From NCBI GenBank assembly GCA_900767685.1, contig CAAGAB010000065.1, positions 1-14,262 on the forward strand: 14,262 nt of DNA, in the 5' to 3' direction. The notes under the pieces are model-generated. The model ran no database searches. It was given only the letters and a program-made list of their open reading frames with translations, and was not told the origin of the DNA. The number at the start of each line of letters is the position of its first letter. Position 1 is the first letter of the stretch. A program made the position numbers and the translations under genes. Source of the DNA: an uncultured Coprococcus sp. (lineage in GTDB: Bacteria > Bacillota_A > Clostridia > Lachnospirales > Lachnospiraceae). Below, piece by piece: positions 12,312 to 14,262 of this stretch.

Positions 12312-14126
12312 GTGCTTAAAAAGAAAGTGCTGAAACAGAACAACTTACTCAGACTGCAGAAGAGACTTGCAGTGGTTATGCTGGCCCTTACACTTGGACT
12401 CGGTACAGGGTGCGGCAAAACAGATGACGGAGCGGACGGTGCTGCGTCGTCAGAAGCAGAGACTTTGGCGGATGGTCAGACAAACGATCAGGCAGATGCC
12501 GGAGCATCAGAAGAAGATGGACAGGAGTCAAAAAAAGCTACGGAAGACAAGGACGAGCCTTATGTAGAAGGAACATACTCAAGTGATTTGTATGACGTGG
12601 CGGAATTTACGGCAGAGACTCGTAAGAAGACCGACGAAGAGGGTAATCGTGGTGTGTATTACGAGATATTTGTCAGATCATTTGCCGATTCAGATGGTGA
12701 TGGTATAGGCGATCTGAATGGCGTCACGGAGAAACTTGACTATCTGCAGGAGCTCGGAATCGATGGGATATGGCTCATGCCGATCACAGCATCCGATACC
12801 TACCACGGATATTCAGTGACGGATTACGTGACGGTGAATCCCGATTACGGAACAGAGGATGATCTTAAGAGATTGCTTGACGAAGCACACAGCAGAGATA
12901 TGAAAGTCATCATGGATCTGGTCATCAATCACACCAGTATCAATCATCCGTGGTTTCAGGCGGCAAAGTCCGATGAGAACAGCGAGTACAGAGATTATTA
13001 CAGGTGGGTGTACAAGACTGACAAGAAAGACTGCAATCATCTCCTCGACAAATCAAGCTGGGGAGATATGGTGTGGCACCAGGAAGGAGACTTCTATTAT
13101 TATGGTGTGTTCGGCGCGGATATGCCGGATCTGAACTATAACAATCCGGATGTTAGACAGGCTGCGAAGGATGCCGCCGGTCATTTTCTGGAGCTTGGCC
13201 TTGACGGTTTTCGTATGGACGCCGCAGTTCATATCTATGGGGCGCACGAGTTCAAGCAGCAGGAAGATTCTGAAGCGGCAAATATCACCTGGTGGAACGA
13301 ATTTGCCGGTTACTGCGAGAGCATAAATCCTGATGTATACCTGGTGGGTGAGGTATGGCAGGATGACAAGGTGCTGGAAAATTACGTCCAGCCATTTGAC
13401 ACGAAGTTTGATTTTGCAATTCAGCAGAAGATACTGAACTGTGTACAGAAAGGCATGGCGGTGCCGGGCTTTGGTGATTCTCTTTCCGTGGCGATAGAGA
13501 ATATACAGAATAAATATGACGGCGTGGATGCCAACTATCTGAATGGAATATTTGGAGCAAATCACGATCAGGACAGGATAGCGTCGTCGGTGAACAGTCT
13601 GGATAAGGCGAGACAGATTGCGGTGGTATATATGACGCTTCCAGGCAATCCATATATATATTATGGCGAGGAGCTTGGAATGTATGGCAGCAAGCCGGAT
13701 GAGATGATAAGGACGCCTTTCCTGTGGGGAAGTGACAGTACATACAACACGTCATGGGAAAAGGACGATCAGAATGCAGAGACAAAAGGACTAGACCAGC
13801 AGATGGAAGATCCAGGTTCAATGTATTCATATTATAAGACCCTGATAGCACTGAGAAAGGACAATCCTGCCCTTATGAAAGGAAGCTACAGAGCGGCATC
13901 GCTCACAAGTGACAGTGTGACAGCATACTTCCGTGAGACGGATGGACAGAAACTGCTGGTGGTGCACAACTTTGCAGAGTGCGATCAGACGGTATCACTT
14001 GCTGAGTGTGGAGACATAACAGTCACAGATGTACTTTATTCAAGTTCTGGTGAGACAGGTGTGGCAGACCTTAGTTCAGTGAAATTAGCTGGAAATGAGA
14101 GCGTGGTGCTGGAGCTTGGTGAGTAG
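12312..14126 (+). CDS. GH13 alpha-amylase-type glycoside hydrolase lipoprotein
   Basis: 604 aa, exported and lipid-anchored. It should hydrolyse alpha-1,4-glucans at the cell surface. A basic signal region with hydrophobic core ends LGTGC (C34; the -3 residue is not classical), then an acidic Ala/Asp/Glu linker (about 37-85). The (beta/alpha)8 domain starts near 113 with YYEIFVRSFADS and a DSDGDGIGDLNG calcium-loop-like segment. GH13 regions: DLVINH (202-207), GFRMDAAVH with nucleophile D303, GEVW with acid E347, and GANHDQDR with H418/D419, all intact. A C-terminal beta domain follows. I choose the GTG at 12312: AGGAGG (12297-12302) is 9 nt upstream and the signal peptide then begins correctly. 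The ATG at 12291 lies in leader stem 2 without a ribosome binding site. The subfamily is uncertain; it resembles lipoprotein alpha-amylases of the GH13_36 kind. Confidence 0.92.
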   Translation: MLKKKVLKQNNLLRLQKRLAVVMLALTLGLGTGCGKTDDGADGAASSEAETLADGQTNDQADAGASEEDGQESKKATEDKDEPYVEGTYSSDLYDVAEFTAETRKKTDEEGNRGVYYEIFVRSFADSDGDGIGDLNGVTEKLDYLQELGIDGIWLMPITASDTYHGYSVTDYVTVNPDYGTEDDLKRLLDEAHSRDMKVIMDLVINHTSINHPWFQAAKSDENSEYRDYYRWVYKTDKKDCNHLLDKSSWGDMVWHQEGDFYYYGVFGADMPDLNYNNPDVRQAAKDAAGHFLELGLDGFRMDAAVHIYGAHEFKQQEDSEAANITWWNEFAGYCESINPDVYLVGEVWQDDKVLENYVQPFDTKFDFAIQQKILNCVQKGMAVPGFGDSLSVAIENIQNKYDGVDANYLNGIFGANHDQDRIASSVNSLDKARQIAVVYMTLPGNPYIYYGEELGMYGSKPDEMIRTPFLWGSDSTYNTSWEKDDQNAETKGLDQQMEDPGSMYSYYKTLIALRKDNPALMKGSYRAASLTSDSVTAYFRETDGQKLLVVHNFAECDQTVSLAECGDITVTDVLYSSSGETGVADLSSVKLAGNESVVLELGE

Positions 14127-14157
14127 ATAAAAAATCCCAATTAAAAGGAGGCTATCC

Positions 14158-14262
14158 ATGAAGAAAATACTAATAACGGGTGGTACAGTATTTGTAAGCC
14201 GGTATGCGTCGCAGTATTTTGTGGACAAAGGCTATGAGGTGTATGTGGTCAACAGAAATTCA
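14158..14262 (+). CDS. NAD-dependent epimerase/dehydratase family protein, N-terminal fragment
   Basis: Only the first 35 residues are in the window. MKKILITGGTVFVSRYASQY is the opening beta strand and glycine-rich loop (TGGTxFVS) of an extended short-chain dehydrogenase Rossmann fold, and VYVVNRNS marks the second strand with its NAD-binding end. AAAAGGAGG lies 6 nt before the ATG. It starts 31 nt after the GH13 gene with no terminator, so the two may be co-transcribed. The loop has Ser where GG-x-x-F-[IVL]-G is usual. The substrate cannot be told from this fragment; nucleotide-sugar enzymes are the commonest relatives. Confidence 0.8.
   Translation, partial: MKKILITGGTVFVSRYASQYFVDKGYEVYVVNRNS

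Noticed and set aside
12204..12312. Selenocysteine-style readthrough of TGA 12237-12239 with stem-loop 2 as a SECIS element, fusing the small ORF to the amylase
   Set aside because: The fusion would put about 36 extra residues before a lipoprotein signal peptide, and a good AGGAGG-GTG start exists after the hairpin. Separate initiation is simpler.

Overview
The window looks like chromosome of a low-to-mid G+C Gram-positive, most likely a Lachnospiraceae member (Coprococcus/Roseburia/Butyrivibrio-like). The reasons are strong AGGAGG-type ribosome binding sites, Thr/Glu-rich lipoprotein linkers, SH3-type cell-wall proteins and a secreted GH13 lipoprotein. This assignment comes from protein style, not a database match. 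No tRNA, rRNA, CRISPR array, transposase or phage gene is visible.

Layout. (1) 1-1547, minus strand: aromatic amino acid genes tyrA (prephenate dehydrogenase with ACT domain) and the start of aroA (EPSP synthase). They are driven by a good promoter whose -10 lies inside an inverted repeat. (2) 1835-3106, plus: M18 aminopeptidase, divergent from tyrA, with a triple 10-bp tandem repeat between them. (3) 3254-4495, plus: N-acetylmuramoyl-L-alanine amidase lipoprotein with its own promoter and a strong terminator. (4) 4675-5388, minus: RsuA-type rRNA pseudouridine synthase, divergent from (5) 5747-6379, plus: a membrane-anchored SH3 protein with a near-consensus promoter. A nested-stem bidirectional terminator at 6489-6550 closes this block.

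(6) 6587-12065: a divergent two-component/ABC module. A DesK-like histidine kinase and a NarL-type response regulator lie on the minus strand with an ATGA overlap. On the plus strand lie an ABC ATPase and two ABC-2 permeases that overlap by 14 nt. Gene content and protein sizes match the LnrJKLMN (YfiJKLMN) system, which detects and resists linearmycin-type membrane-active compounds in Bacillus subtilis. The two transcription units face away from a cluster of three short palindromes between two -10 boxes with poor -35 boxes, as expected for regulator-dependent promoters. The kinase leader carries four tandem 16-bp repeats, each with a Shine-Dalgarno-like core.

(7) 12066-14262, plus: a GH13 alpha-amylase-type lipoprotein followed at 31 nt by the start of an NAD-dependent epimerase/dehydratase gene. 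The amylase gene is preceded by a 16-bp perfect palindrome, an extended -10 promoter and a very structured leader of two large stem-loops. The first stem-loop hides the ribosome binding site and start of an 11-codon ORF (MSVAHNFHAHL). That ORF is in frame with the amylase and separated from it by one TGA. This leader is the best candidate in the window for something undescribed: a translational attenuator, a cis-regulatory RNA or a dispersed structured repeat.

The longer gene-free stretches (1548-1834, 5389-5746, 8362-8722, 12066-12311) are covered by the regulatory and repeat entries. The 127 nt between tyrA and aroA hold nothing I can support beyond the aroA ribosome binding site.
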